From the NCBI GenBank assembly GCA_963777855.1, contig CAVZRW010000003.1, positions 5,660 to 69,659 of the forward strand: a stretch of DNA of 64,000 nt, given 5' to 3'. Within the stretch, counting starts at the first letter, position 1, and each line of letters opens with the position of its first letter. Below are positions 34,480 through 43,389 of the stretch, in pieces. Made by a program: the position numbers and the translations under genes. The notes under the pieces are model-generated. The model had not been told where the DNA came from and did no database searches. It worked only from the letters and a program-made list of their open reading frames with translations. The DNA comes from Prado023 sp963777855. GTDB lineage: Bacteria > Actinomycetota > Actinomycetes > S36-B12 > CAIYMF01.

Positions 34480-35865
34480 TCACGATCCGATGGACGGCGC
34501 ACTCGGAAGCGACGCCTTGAACGGGCGGCCAGCCAGCCACAGTGCGAGCACGCCGGCCGAGTAGGTGAGTAGCGGACCCACAGCGGTGTGTCCGTGCGGC
34601 ACGAACCCGCCGAGGGCCAGGCGGAACAGGGCATGTCCGGTGAGGCCCGCGCAGGCAAGCAGCAGGGCGGATGGAGCCCAGCCGGCCATGCCGGGGCGAG
34701 GCGGGGTGGGACGTTCGAACCGCCCCACCAGGCGGATCACTCCGGCGAGCACCAGGGATAGTGCCCCGACCCAGGCGATACGCAGCACCCACCACGCGGC
34801 TGTGCCCGCCGTCGGACCGGTCGGAAGGCCGGTGGTGACGAGGAGGCCGCCGACGATGAGCACGGGCACCATGTGCCAGAGGTACATGGTCATCACCACG
34901 CTGTTCCCCCGGACCACCACACCCCACGCCCGACGTCCCTCGAGGATCCGACGCAGGGGTCGTTCGAGCAGGAGGACGATGCCGATCTGGGCGGCGGAAT
35001 AGGCCATCAGGGCCAGGTTCGGCGGCGAGGTGTTGGCGGGCGGCTCGCCGGGGACGCCGACCATCCACGGCGGGTAGCCCGCGAGGGCGATCAGCGCCGT
35101 GAGGCCCAGCACGCCGCCGACCACGAGGACGATGGGACCCCGGCCGGAGAGGGCGCCGGCGCGCCAGGCGATCCCCAGGGCGAAGCCAGCCGCGGGCGCC
35201 ACGAGGTAGTTCACCCAGCCGGCCGCCGCGAAGCCAGCCGCGCGCACCAGCACGTCGACCCCCGCCACGAGGGCGATCGCGGCCACGAGCAGCGACCAGC
35301 CCGCCCGGTTCCAGGCGGCGATCAGCGGCACCGCGAGCAACAGCATCAGCAGGTAGACCGGCAGGAACCACAGCTGCAGGGCCACCGCCCAGCCCGCCTG
35401 GTCGACCACCGACGGGTCCGCCCGGAGCAGCGACGCCAGGACGGCCACCCCGGCCATGATCGCGACGAACCAGGTGGTCGGCCGGAGCAGCCGGACGAAC
35501 CGGCCATGCACCCACCCAGCCCAGTGGCCGCCACGTGAGCGCCACGACGGCCACGATGCCGCCGCCGCGTAGCCGCCGGCCAGGAAGAACATCGGCATGA
35601 CCTGGAGCAGCAGGGTGAGCCAGCGCATGTAGCCCACGACTGCCAGTGCGCTGCGGCCCACGGGTCGGCCATCCTCGACGAGGATGATCGTGTCCAGCCA
35701 GTGGCCCACCACGACCACGACGATCGCGACCACCCTGACCAGGTCGACGTACCGGTTGCGCTCGCCGGGTCGGACGGTCCCGGTCGTGCGCAGTTCGCCC
35801 GGCGGGCCGCGGCGCTCGCTGCGCGGCGCCCGCTCCGCCCACCGGTCCCGGCGGCGCTCCCTCAC
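34480..35865 (-). CDS. Acyltransferase 3 family membrane protein
   Basis: 461 residues with about ten hydrophobic helices. The N-terminus RNRYVDLVRVVAIVVVVVGHWLD has the Arg and His spacing typical of the family, in which the His sits in the first helix. PMFFLAGGYAAAASW and MTMYLWHMVPVLI are further landmarks. These proteins O-acylate sugars or lipids at the cell surface using acyl-CoA from the cytoplasm. No glycan cluster is around it, so the acceptor is unknown. It converges on the MDR gene and is divergent from the CPBP protease. Confidence 0.85.
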   Translation of the reverse strand: MRERRRDRWAERAPRSERRGPPGELRTTGTVRPGERNRYVDLVRVVAIVVVVVGHWLDTIILVEDGRPVGRSALAVVGYMRWLTLLLQVMPMFFLAGGYAAAASWPSWRSRGGHWAGWVHGRFVRLLRPTTWFVAIMAGVAVLASLLRADPSVVDQAGWAVALQLWFLPVYLLMLLLAVPLIAAWNRAGWSLLVAAIALVAGVDVLVRAAGFAAAGWVNYLVAPAAGFALGIAWRAGALSGRGPIVLVVGGVLGLTALIALAGYPPWMVGVPGEPPANTSPPNLALMAYSAAQIGIVLLLERPLRRILEGRRAWGVVVRGNSVVMTMYLWHMVPVLIVGGLLVTTGLPTGPTAGTAAWWVLRIAWVGALSLVLAGVIRLVGRFERPTPPRPGMAGWAPSALLLACAGLTGHALFRLALGGFVPHGHTAVGPLLTYSAGVLALWLAGRPFKASLPSAPSIGS

Positions 35866-36052
35866 ACGAACAGGATGGCAGTCCCCGAAGCCCAGCCGGA
35901 CGTCGCCTCGCGTGAGCGTGCATCCCGGCGGGGGCCGCGCCCGGGTGTCCGGGTCGGTGTCCGTGGTTGGATCGGCTGGTCACGGGGTGCCCACCTGCCC
36001 CGGCGCGCGCGAGGAGCCAGCGTGGACGGATCGCCTGACCGCAGGGGCAGGG

Positions 36053-36742
36053 GTGGGCGCTGCTCGTCCGTGGCCACTCGCGGGCGCGCTCGCGCTGCTG
36101 GCCACGGCCAACATCCTGAACAACGTGGCGGCCCCCGAGCTCTATCTGCTGTGGGCCTGCCTGGCCATCTGTGGCATGGCGCTGCTCGCGAGGGCCGACG
36201 GCCTGCTCCCGCGCGACTGGGGCCTGGGACCCGTGAGCCGGCGGGCCGCCGTTGCGGCGATCGTTCTCGCAGCGATCACAGCCACGGGGATGCTCGTGGG
36301 CACGCGGCTGCCCGGCATCGCCGACGCGTTCCAGGACGAGCGGGTGGAGGGCATGAACGCCGGCCAGGTCGCGTTCGCCGCGATGGTGCGGGTGCCGGTG
36401 GGCACCGCCTTCTTCGAGGAGATGGCCTTTCGGGGCGTCCTGCTCGCCATGCTCGTGCGGCGGTTCGGGACATCCTGGGGCGTGCTCGGTTCGTCGCTGG
36501 CCTTCGGCATCTGGCATGCGGTTCCGTCCCTGAGCCTGGCGGCGGGGAACGCCGCCGTCGGCCTGGCGCTGGGGTCTCATCCCGGATGGGCAGCCGTGAT
36601 CGGCGTGGTCGCCGCAGGCTTCGCCGGAGCGTTCCTGTGCCTGCTTCGGATCAGGTACGACCACCTGATCGTGCCCCTGGCGGTGCACGCGACGGCCAAC
36701 AGCCTGGCCTACGTCCTGGCCTGGCTGATGCTCCGTCCGTGA
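36053..36742 (+). CDS. CPBP family intramembrane glutamic endopeptidase (Abi/CAAX-protease-like)
   Basis: About 229 residues; the start at GTG 36053 is a guess, as the frame is open further upstream without a clear ribosome site. Motif 1, FFEEMAFRGVLLAML (EExxxR), lies near residue 125; motif 2, FGIWHAVPS, and motif 3, VHATANSLAYVLA, follow on later helices. These residues form the glutamate-type active site of CPBP proteases. Roles include prenyl-protein processing, bacteriocin immunity and signalling. Nothing nearby points to one of these. Confidence 0.85.
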   Translation: MGAARPWPLAGALALLATANILNNVAAPELYLLWACLAICGMALLARADGLLPRDWGLGPVSRRAAVAAIVLAAITATGMLVGTRLPGIADAFQDERVEGMNAGQVAFAAMVRVPVGTAFFEEMAFRGVLLAMLVRRFGTSWGVLGSSLAFGIWHAVPSLSLAAGNAAVGLALGSHPGWAAVIGVVAAGFAGAFLCLLRIRYDHLIVPLAVHATANSLAYVLAWLMLRP

Positions 36743-36839
36743 GGCCGCCTCAGCCCCCACGTGCATCTCGGCTCTGGGCGTGCACGAGGGCCCGGGCGCT
36801 CCTGGCCCTCGTGGAACTCCGCGCGAATCTTCCAGCCAG

Positions 36840-37220
36840 CTACTGGCTCAGCACCTCCATGGCCACCCGCCACACGTCGTCGCCCTCCTTGCGCCAGACA
36901 ATGACCAGGCGCAGGTCAACCGGTGGCGAGCATTCCCCCGGCGGCCTGCCCGTCACCCACGTCGCACGCCCGTAGACGCAGGCGACCCGACCGTCGCCGA
37001 CCGTTCGCTCCGGGGTGATCATCACGGATGACAGCGGCCGCATCGAGCGCGCCATCGCGAGCAGGGCGGTGCGGCCCTCGACCGGGGGGCCTCCCGGTCC
37101 CACGAACACCGCGTCGGTGGCGTAGGCGTCGACCCACGCGAGCGGGTCGACCGACTCCAGGGCTGCGACCAGTGCCTGCTCGGCCGCCCGGACCTCGGAT
37201 TCGTTGAACGAGCCACCCAT
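36840..37220 (-). CDS. SnoaL/NTF2-like (DUF4440-type) protein
   Basis: 126 residues from ATG 37220. The cone-shaped NTF2 fold is suggested by VRAAEQALVAALESVDPLAWVDA, YATDAVFVGPGGPPVEGR, then ARSMRPLSSVMITPE and WRKEGDDVWRVAMEVLSQ. It matches the SgcJ/EcaC subgroup, often scaffolds or small-molecule enzymes. No partner gene is evident. Confidence 0.78.
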   Translation of the reverse strand: MGGSFNESEVRAAEQALVAALESVDPLAWVDAYATDAVFVGPGGPPVEGRTALLAMARSMRPLSSVMITPERTVGDGRVACVYGRATWVTGRPPGECSPPVDLRLVIVWRKEGDDVWRVAMEVLSQ

Positions 37221-37463
37221 CTGCCTGTCCTTCCGTGATCGTGGTGCGTTGCCGGGCGGACATGGCCTCTCGTCTGGCGGTCGGCTCGCGAGCACCGTGC
37301 CCACTGTCCGGCGGCGATGAGGGAGATGTCCACCCCGCCAGCGCCCCGGCTTGCGGGATGGCGCTCGTGTCGGCGGGGTGGCCACCTGGGTCAGGTACGG
37401 TGGATGAGCCCGCCGACTGTGTGTCGGCCGCTAGTGGCCTACGCCCGTGCCTTCCTGACGTGC

Positions 37464-37690
37464 TCACACGGCTGCACCCGCCGCGACCTCGTAGGTTGCG
37501 GCGGGCATGGGCCGCTCCAGTTCCCACACCATGGCGATCGGCCGCTCGCCCTTGACCGAGCCGGGGACCAGGTGGACTCGGCCAAGGCAGAGACCGCGAC
37601 CTGCCTCTCTTGTCGGCGGCAGGCTCGCTGCTCGACGAGAACCCCCTGGGGCGCGTTCGTCACAGCCGGCCCGGGATGCCTGCCAGTTGG
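37464..37690 (-). other. Unassigned coding-like fragment downstream of fic
   Basis: On the minus strand a frame without a start overlaps the end of the Fic gene and reads FTNWQASRAGCDERAPG, then VHLVPGSVKGERPIAMVWEL and ATYEVAAGAAV before TGA at 37464. About 90% of third positions in the last 37 codons are G or C, so the stretch was probably translated at some time. I do not recognise the family. The remaining DNA to 37221 shows no gene. Confidence 0.3.
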
Positions 37691-37707
37691 TGAACCGGCA
37701 TGTTGTC

Positions 37708-38968
37708 CTAGCTCGGGCGGGGTCGTTGGGGAACGGGCCGTCCGTGGTGGGCTGATGGCCGTGTCGGCATCCGGGCTGGCCAGCATGCGCTCGAAGCCGG
37801 TGAAGGCCTCGAACAACCCGACGGCCTCGAAGGCCCGGTTCCGACGGCCCAGCGTGACCTGTCGTACGACGTCGGCATCGCGTAGCCGCTCCACGGCATC
37901 GCTGGTCGATTTGAAGGTTCGGCCGATGTGCGCGGCCGCCGTGGTGATCGAGAACACTGGGAGGGATGGGAGGGCGTCCAGGAGCAGGAGCGCCGCCGAA
38001 TCTGCGCGCACCTTGCCGAGCCGGGCGCGGGCATCCTGCTGCCAGGTGGCCAGTTGGGCGGCGAAGTGCTCGGTGTCGGCGCAGGCGCGGCCGGTCGCGG
38101 ACAGGAACAGTTCGACCCAGTCGAGAAGGCCCGCGGTGACCGGGGCGTCGGACCGGGTGCCGTCGAGGGCGTGGACGTAGGCATCGGCCCGGGTGGCCAG
38201 GACGAGGCTGACGGGAGGCTGCACGCGGGTGGCGACGCCGCGCCTGCGAAGGACGAGTTGGATCAATGCCCGGCCGGTGCGCCCGTTGCCGTCAGCGAAC
38301 GGGTGGATCGTCTCGAACTGGCTGTGCGCCAGGGCGGCCTGCAGAAGGGCGGGGTGGTCGTCGCCTGTGAGATAGGCGGCCAGGTCGTCCAGCAGGCCCG
38401 GGACTTCATTCGCGGGTGGTGGGACGAACGCTGCGGCGCAGGGGTTCCGACCGCCGATCCAGTTCTGCTGGTCCCTGACGACTCCTGCCCAGGCTTCGTC
38501 GCGTGTCCCGGAAAGCAGCGCAGCATGGATCGCCCGGATGGCCTCGACCGTCACCGGCCGGGTCGGGTCGGTGGCCAAGGAGATGGCCTCGTCGAGTGCT
38601 CGGACGTTCCCCAGGACGGCCCGGGCAGTCTCGTCGGTCACCGGCAGGCCTTCGCGCTCGACGGCCTCGCTCCGGGCGAGCCGTCGCACGTTGATGGTCA
38701 GGCCCTCGATGTTGGAGCTGGCCACGGCTTCGGCGCGCAGCAGGAACCGCGCGAGCGGCTCGAGGTTGGCAAGGCCGGGGTGGTCGGCGTTGAGGGCGCG
38801 AACACGCTGCTCCACCTCGCCGAGGTCGGCCGCTACCGAGGCGGGAACGCTCAGCTCCGAAGTCGCCAGGGGGTCGGGCACGTAGGCCCGATAGCGGCAG
38901 GATGTACGCTCCGCCCTAGTGGACCCGGACGGATTCCCGGGCCAGATCGCCTCTATGTAACGTCCCAC
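37708..38968 (-). CDS. Fic family protein with inhibitory motif and C-terminal winged helix
   Basis: About 420 residues. GTG 38968 follows AGGAGGTGGCT; ATG 38998 lies further up inside a palindrome. The N-terminus (GRYIEAIWPGNPS, SCRYRAYVPDPLA) is the usual Fic_N region. SSNIEG (84-89) fits the autoinhibitory (S/T)xxxE(G/N) motif, and the catalytic motif is HPFADGNGRTGR (222-233). A C-terminal winged-helix segment (TTAAAHIGRTFKSTSDAVERL) follows. It should AMPylate a protein target when inhibition is relieved. Near 37745 a one-base shift gives the natural ending RPVPQRPRPS with a stop at 37708; uncorrected, the frame runs on to 37439. It is divergent from the primase-helicase. Confidence 0.87.
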
Positions 38969-38976
38969 AGCCACCT

Positions 38977-39013
38977 CCTGTATTGAAGGATATCTCATAA
39001 TCTCCAATACAGG
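38977..39013. promoter_or_regulatory. 37-bp near-perfect palindrome overlapping the fic translation start
   Basis: CCTGTATTG (38977-38985) and CAATACAGG (39005-39013) are perfect inverted arms; 14 of 18 positions match across the whole dyad. It is AT-rich against a GC-rich background and sits in the intergenic region of the divergent Fic and primase-helicase genes, covering the Fic ribosome site's upstream side. A repressor operator, perhaps for the Fic protein's own winged helix, is likely. Confidence 0.65.
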
Positions 39014-39160
39014 GAGCTCCTGCGCACCTTTGCCGCTGCGTGGAATCCGGGGGTCGCGAGGCCAGTCGCGGCTGCGACCGGTCCGGCGAGGGCACGGCGG
39101 GTTCCAGGGCGCCCCGGATGATCCGCCTCGATCTGACCTCCGGCGGGTAGCGTCTTGACG

Positions 39161-41530
39161 GTGGAGGCTGAGCTGGCCGCCCTGCGCGCCGAGGTCAGGC
39201 GGCTGAGAGCGGAGAACACGCGCCTGGAGGCGGTGCTGCGCCTGACACCCGCGGAGTCGGGTGCACCAGGCCCGGCCCAGACAGCCGTCGCGGTTCCCCG
39301 GCGTGGGATGGTCGGCGCTGATTCTCCGCCGGGCGAGAAGGTGGCGTTCTTCGCGGAGCTGTTCGCCGCGCGACGCGACGTCTACGCGGTGCGGTGGGAG
39401 AACCGACGACTCGGGAAGGCCGGGTGGATGCCCGCGGTCGCGGGTGGCTGGCGCAGGGGAATGGCGGCGGGCTCTGCGGATCTGCTGCCTCTCACCCCGG
39501 AGGTTGTCGCCTCCCATCTGGTCGGAGATCTGGATCTCGGTCTCTATCCCCTGTTGGTCGACGACTCCTGTCACTGGCTGGCAGCCGACTTCGACGGTCC
39601 GGCGGCGATGCTCGACGCGCTGGCCTACCTGAAGGCCGCGCGCGCCGCCCGCGTGCCGGCGGTCCTGGAGGTCTCGAGGTCCGGTACCGGGGCCCATGCG
39701 TGGATCTTCTTCGCCGTGCCGGTGCCGGCCGCACAGGCGCGGCGCCTCGGGCTCGGCCTGCTGCGTGAGGCGATGGCGATCCGTGGGCGGATGAGTCTGG
39801 CGTCCTACGATCGGCTGTTCCCCGCCCAGGACGTGTTGCCGGCCGGCGGGTTCGGCAACCTGATCGCCGCCCCGCTGCAAGGTCGGTGCCGACGCTCGGG
39901 CACGACGGTCTTCCTGGACCTGGCAACCATGGAACCCCACGACGACCAGTGGTCCTACCTGTCCACCGTGGACCGGATGACTCCGCGTGACGTCACACGG
40001 GTGCTGGGACGGTTGGGGGAGCCGGCGGTCGGTACCGGGGTGCGCTCGCTGGCGCGAACCGATGCCTCACGGATCCGGGTTCCGATTCCTCCCGTGGTCC
40101 ACCTGCAGCTCGGGGCCCGGATCACCATCAGGGCCGCGGATCTGACCCCGGCCCTCGCCTCGACGCTGATGCACGCCGCCTCGATGCGCAACCCCGAGTT
40201 CGACGAGCGTCAGCGGCAGCGGCGATCCACCTGGGGGGTGCCGCGGTTCCTACGATCCTTCGACGAGACCCTGGCTGGTGACCTGGTGCTGCCTCGGGGG
40301 CTGCTGGGGCTCATCGAATCGCTGGTCGCCGAGCAAGGATCGGCAGTGGAAGGCGCGGACGAGCGGTCCGATGGATCGCCGACCAGTGTCGAGTTCGGTG
40401 CCACCTTGCGCGACGAACAGGCGTCGGCCGCGAACGCCGTCCTCGGCCACGATCTGGGCGTGCTGGTCGCACCGCCGGGAGCAGGCAAGACTGTGATCGC
40501 CTGCTCGGTGATCGCCGCTGAGGCCGTGTCAACCCTGGTGCTCGTGGATCGCAAGGCACTGGCCGACCAGTGGCGAACCCAGATCCTCGTCCTCCTGGGA
40601 GTCAAGGCCGGTCAGCTCGGAGGGGGGCGCTCCCGGCGGGGAGGGGTCGTGGACGTGGCGATGCTGCAGACCCTCGCCCGGCGCGACGACATCGCCGAGC
40701 TGACCGCCGGATACGGGCTCGTCGTGGTCGACGAGTGCCACCACATCCCTGCGGCAGCCTTCGAGGACGTCGTCAAGCAGATCCCGGCTCGCCGTTGGCT
40801 CGGATTGACCGCCACCCCATACCGTCGTGACCGCCTCGACGACCTGATTGCCCTGCAACTCGGCCCGGTCCGGCACACCATCACATCCCAGCCGACACCC
40901 CAGGGGCAGATCCCCGAGCTTGCCGGCCAGGGTGGCCCAGAGCGTCGCCTCGTGGTGCATGAGACCGACTACCGCTACGAGGGGCCCGCAGATCCCCGAG
41001 CCCCGGGCGGGATGGCGACCATCTACCGCGACCTCGCCGCCGACCCCGCTCGCCTCGAACAGGTCGTCGGCGATGTGGTCGAGGCCCTCGGCCGCGGTCG
41101 GAACTGCCTCGTACTGACGCAGTGGAAGTCCCACGTCGACCGGTTCGCCGAGGCTCTGGCCGATCACCAGCCCGTGGTCCTCATCGGAGGCATGGGAGCG
41201 AAGGCTCGCGTCAGCGCCCTGGCCCAGCTCGATCCGAGGGATCGCGACACGCCGATCCTGGTGATCGCGACAGGTCCCTACGTCGGGGAGGGGTTCGACT
41301 GCCCCGCCCTGGACACACTGTTCCTGGCCGCCCCGATCTCGTTCCACGGCCGGCTGGTGCAGTACGTGGGGCGGGTGCTGCGCGCCTGGCCGGGCAAGGA
41401 AGTCGCGGAGGTCCATGACTATGTCGACGTGGGGGTCCCCGTGCTGGCGGCGTCCGTGGGCAAGCGCGCGCGTGGCTACCTCAGCCTCGGGTTCCCCGAC
41501 CCACGAGGCGCGGCGGGGAGGCGTTCGTGA
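39161..41530 (+). CDS. AEP primase-helicase fusion of the TOTE conflict-system type
   Basis: About 789 residues; GTG 39161 or TTG 39155 could start it. Residues 3-30 form a heptad coiled coil (ELAALRAEVRRLRAENTRLE). Residues 60-290 are an archaeo-eukaryotic primase-like domain: LAADFDG (DxD-type metal site, 142-148), SRSGTGAHAWIFF (174-186) and LIAAPLQG. From 420 on it is a superfamily 2 helicase: APPGAGKT (439-446), VVVDECHH (523-530), LTATPYRRD, CLVLTQWKSHVDRF and QYVGRVLR. The same primase-helicase architecture is annotated as TOTE conflict-system primase plus DEAD/DEAH helicase, proposed to act against invading DNA. Codon choice is slightly less GC-rich than in its neighbours. It ends 208 bp from tRNA-Arg. 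Confidence 0.85.
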   Translation: MEAELAALRAEVRRLRAENTRLEAVLRLTPAESGAPGPAQTAVAVPRRGMVGADSPPGEKVAFFAELFAARRDVYAVRWENRRLGKAGWMPAVAGGWRRGMAAGSADLLPLTPEVVASHLVGDLDLGLYPLLVDDSCHWLAADFDGPAAMLDALAYLKAARAARVPAVLEVSRSGTGAHAWIFFAVPVPAAQARRLGLGLLREAMAIRGRMSLASYDRLFPAQDVLPAGGFGNLIAAPLQGRCRRSGTTVFLDLATMEPHDDQWSYLSTVDRMTPRDVTRVLGRLGEPAVGTGVRSLARTDASRIRVPIPPVVHLQLGARITIRAADLTPALASTLMHAASMRNPEFDERQRQRRSTWGVPRFLRSFDETLAGDLVLPRGLLGLIESLVAEQGSAVEGADERSDGSPTSVEFGATLRDEQASAANAVLGHDLGVLVAPPGAGKTVIACSVIAAEAVSTLVLVDRKALADQWRTQILVLLGVKAGQLGGGRSRRGGVVDVAMLQTLARRDDIAELTAGYGLVVVDECHHIPAAAFEDVVKQIPARRWLGLTATPYRRDRLDDLIALQLGPVRHTITSQPTPQGQIPELAGQGGPERRLVVHETDYRYEGPADPRAPGGMATIYRDLAADPARLEQVVGDVVEALGRGRNCLVLTQWKSHVDRFAEALADHQPVVLIGGMGAKARVSALAQLDPRDRDTPILVIATGPYVGEGFDCPALDTLFLAAPISFHGRLVQYVGRVLRAWPGKEVAEVHDYVDVGVPVLAASVGKRARGYLSLGFPDPRGAAGRRS

Positions 41531-41738
41531 CCGGAAACAGCATCCCAAGGCGCGTGTGTGCCGTCGGTCGAGACGGCGCAACGACCGGCGCCGCGCTCCA
41601 CCGGCGCCGGTGAGGGCCGCTGCGAACGGGAGCGGCCCCGGGCGACCCGGTGGCAGCTGGTTGGTGCATGGTTGGGTGTACGCGTCCGCACAAGCGACCG
41701 AATGCCACGAGCAAACCGCCTTCTGACCAGCCACGTTG

Positions 41739-41811
41739 TGCGCCCGGAGGGACTCGAACCCCCAACCAACCGGGTAGAAACCGGTTGCTCTATCCGTTGA
41801 GCTACGGGCGC
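41739..41811 (-). tRNA. tRNA-Arg (anticodon TCT)
   Basis: The minus strand folds into a standard cloverleaf of 73 nt. Acceptor stem GCGCCCG pairs with CGGGCGC, the D arm has TAGCTCAACGGATAGAGC, the anticodon stem ACCGG/CCGGT encloses loop TTTCTAC, and the T arm has GGTTCGAGTCC. The discriminator base is A and CCA is not encoded. It reads AGA codons, which are rare in this genome. Confidence 0.96.
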
Positions 41812-41975
41812 TGATCGCCCAGCGCTGCGGGCGTGGCGTGGGTGCATCTATGCCCCTCGCCGCGTGGGAATTCTAGCGGGGCACGGTCCCCGCCCGGGCG
41901 CCTCGCTGCGGTCGGCCCACCCGTGCCCGGGTTCTCCCCGATCCAACGACGCCGCGGTGCCCCTACGATTCACCG

Positions 41976-42539
41976 GTGGCGCCCTCGGCATGGGATGAGT
42001 TCGCGTTCGACCCGCGCAGCCCCCAGTACGGCGCGCTGCGGGCCTCGGACGCTGACCGTGACATCGTCCACCGGGCCTTGGGTGCCGCCTACGCCGACGG
42101 CCGACTCACCCGCGAGGAGTTCGACCAGCGAAGCGACGCGGTGCTGAGTGCCAGAACGCTCTCGGAGCTCCCGGTCCTGCTCGCTGACCTCGTTCCGACC
42201 CCCGGGTTGGGCGGGCTCCTCCCTGCGCCCACCGAGGATGCCGCCGCACTCCGGGACCGCGCGGTCGCGGCCTACCGCTCGGATCGCCGCGAGGCGACGT
42301 GGGCGTTCGTGTCGGCATCGCTCATCTGCTGGGTGATCTGGGGGGTCACGTCCGGCGGGGGTGGGTTCCCGTGGCCGGTCTTCGTGATGCTCGGCACCGG
42401 CCTGCACCTCCTGCGCCTGCTCGTGATGCGCGAGAACGAGATCGAGGAGCAGCGCAAGCGCCTGGAGCGCAAGGCCCGCAAGGCGCTGAAGGACCAGCAA
42501 CATCGCGAGCTCGAGTCCGGCAACGACGACGAGTCGTGA
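41976..42539 (+). CDS. DUF1707 domain-containing membrane protein
   Basis: 187 residues from GTG 41976. Residues 22-70 are a DUF1707 (SHOCT-like) domain: LRASDADRDIVHRALGAAYA, DGRLTREEFDQRSDA, ARTLSEL. Two hydrophobic helices follow (WAFVSASLICWVIWGV; FPWPVFVMLGTGLHLLRLLV), then a charged, probably coiled-coil tail (EIEEQRKRLERKARKALK). DUF1707 is thought to help oligomerisation at the membrane. Function unknown. Confidence 0.85.
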   Translation: MAPSAWDEFAFDPRSPQYGALRASDADRDIVHRALGAAYADGRLTREEFDQRSDAVLSARTLSELPVLLADLVPTPGLGGLLPAPTEDAAALRDRAVAAYRSDRREATWAFVSASLICWVIWGVTSGGGGFPWPVFVMLGTGLHLLRLLVMRENEIEEQRKRLERKARKALKDQQHRELESGNDDES

Positions 42540-42618
42540 CCGTCCGGTACCCGGCAGCGCGCGTCGGCCCGCCTGGGTCGGGAAGGATTCGAGGAACCCC
42601 GCCGGGAGAGGAGCCCTC

Positions 42619-43260
42619 ATGCCCACCGCAACCACCGGGCCCACGCCGCGGTTCGCCGAGGCCGTGGCGTTCGCGATCGAGCGCCACGTCGACGCCTCCG
42701 GAGCACCGCAGGTGCGCAAGGAGACCTCGGTGCCCTACCTGGCCCACCTGCTGAGCGTGGCCGCACTCGTGTGGGAGGCCGGCGGTGACGAGGAGCAGGC
42801 GATCACCGGAGTCCTGCACGACTGCCTCGAGGACACCGAGACCACGGCCGAGGAGATCGCAGAACGGTTCGGGGCGGCGGTGGCCGACCTGGTGGTGGAA
42901 TGCAGCGACGGCGGGTCCGTCGACGGCCCACGCGACGAGAGCACCTGGGACGCGCGCAAGCTGACCTACCTGGCGCACCTCGGCCACGCCACCCCGCGGG
43001 CCCAGTTGGTCTGCGCGGCGGACAAGCTGCACAACGCGACCTCGATCGTCGTGGAGGGTGAGGACGAGTACGCCCGATTGGGCGAGGTGCGGGTCTGGCG
43101 CAAGTTCAACGCCTCGCGGGAGAAGGTGCTCTGGTACTACTTCGGCATCCTGGAGGCCCTCGGCCAGGAGCTCGGCGGCACCCCGATCTACCGGCGGCTG
43201 CGCGAGATGGTCGACCGGATGGAGAACCTGGCCCCCGACACAGCCCGGGTCGGTCGATAG
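42619..43260 (+). CDS. HD-domain phosphohydrolase, Mesh1/RelA-hydrolase-like
   Basis: 213 residues. The HD motifs follow the order of (p)ppGpp hydrolase domains: FAIERHVDASG, then VPYLAHLLSVAALVWEAG, LHDCLEDTETT, and LVCAADKLHNATSI. There is no synthetase, TGS or ACT domain. It may degrade alarmones or another nucleotide; a general HD phosphohydrolase is the safe call. Ribosome site GAGAGGAG precedes the ATG closely. Confidence 0.83.
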   Translation: MPTATTGPTPRFAEAVAFAIERHVDASGAPQVRKETSVPYLAHLLSVAALVWEAGGDEEQAITGVLHDCLEDTETTAEEIAERFGAAVADLVVECSDGGSVDGPRDESTWDARKLTYLAHLGHATPRAQLVCAADKLHNATSIVVEGEDEYARLGEVRVWRKFNASREKVLWYYFGILEALGQELGGTPIYRRLREMVDRMENLAPDTARVGR

Positions 43261-43389
43261 GCGGCCCCGGCCGGGGTCGGGCGAGCGGGCCAAGCGGGAC
43301 GGCGGCCGGTCGGCGGGCCCGGCGCAACGGGTGACGGCCGGTCGGCGGGGCGCGCGTAACGCGGGGGCCCCGGGCGGGAACATAGGGGT

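Noticed and set aside
36053..36742. CPBP protease as an abortive-infection gene
   Set aside because: The family is sometimes labelled Abi, but there is no phage-defence partner beside it and the label alone is weak evidence.
41739..41811. tRNA-Arg as an integration site with a downstream att copy
   Set aside because: I looked for a second copy of the tRNA 3' end and for an integrase near the Fic/primase block and found neither, so an island boundary is not demonstrated.
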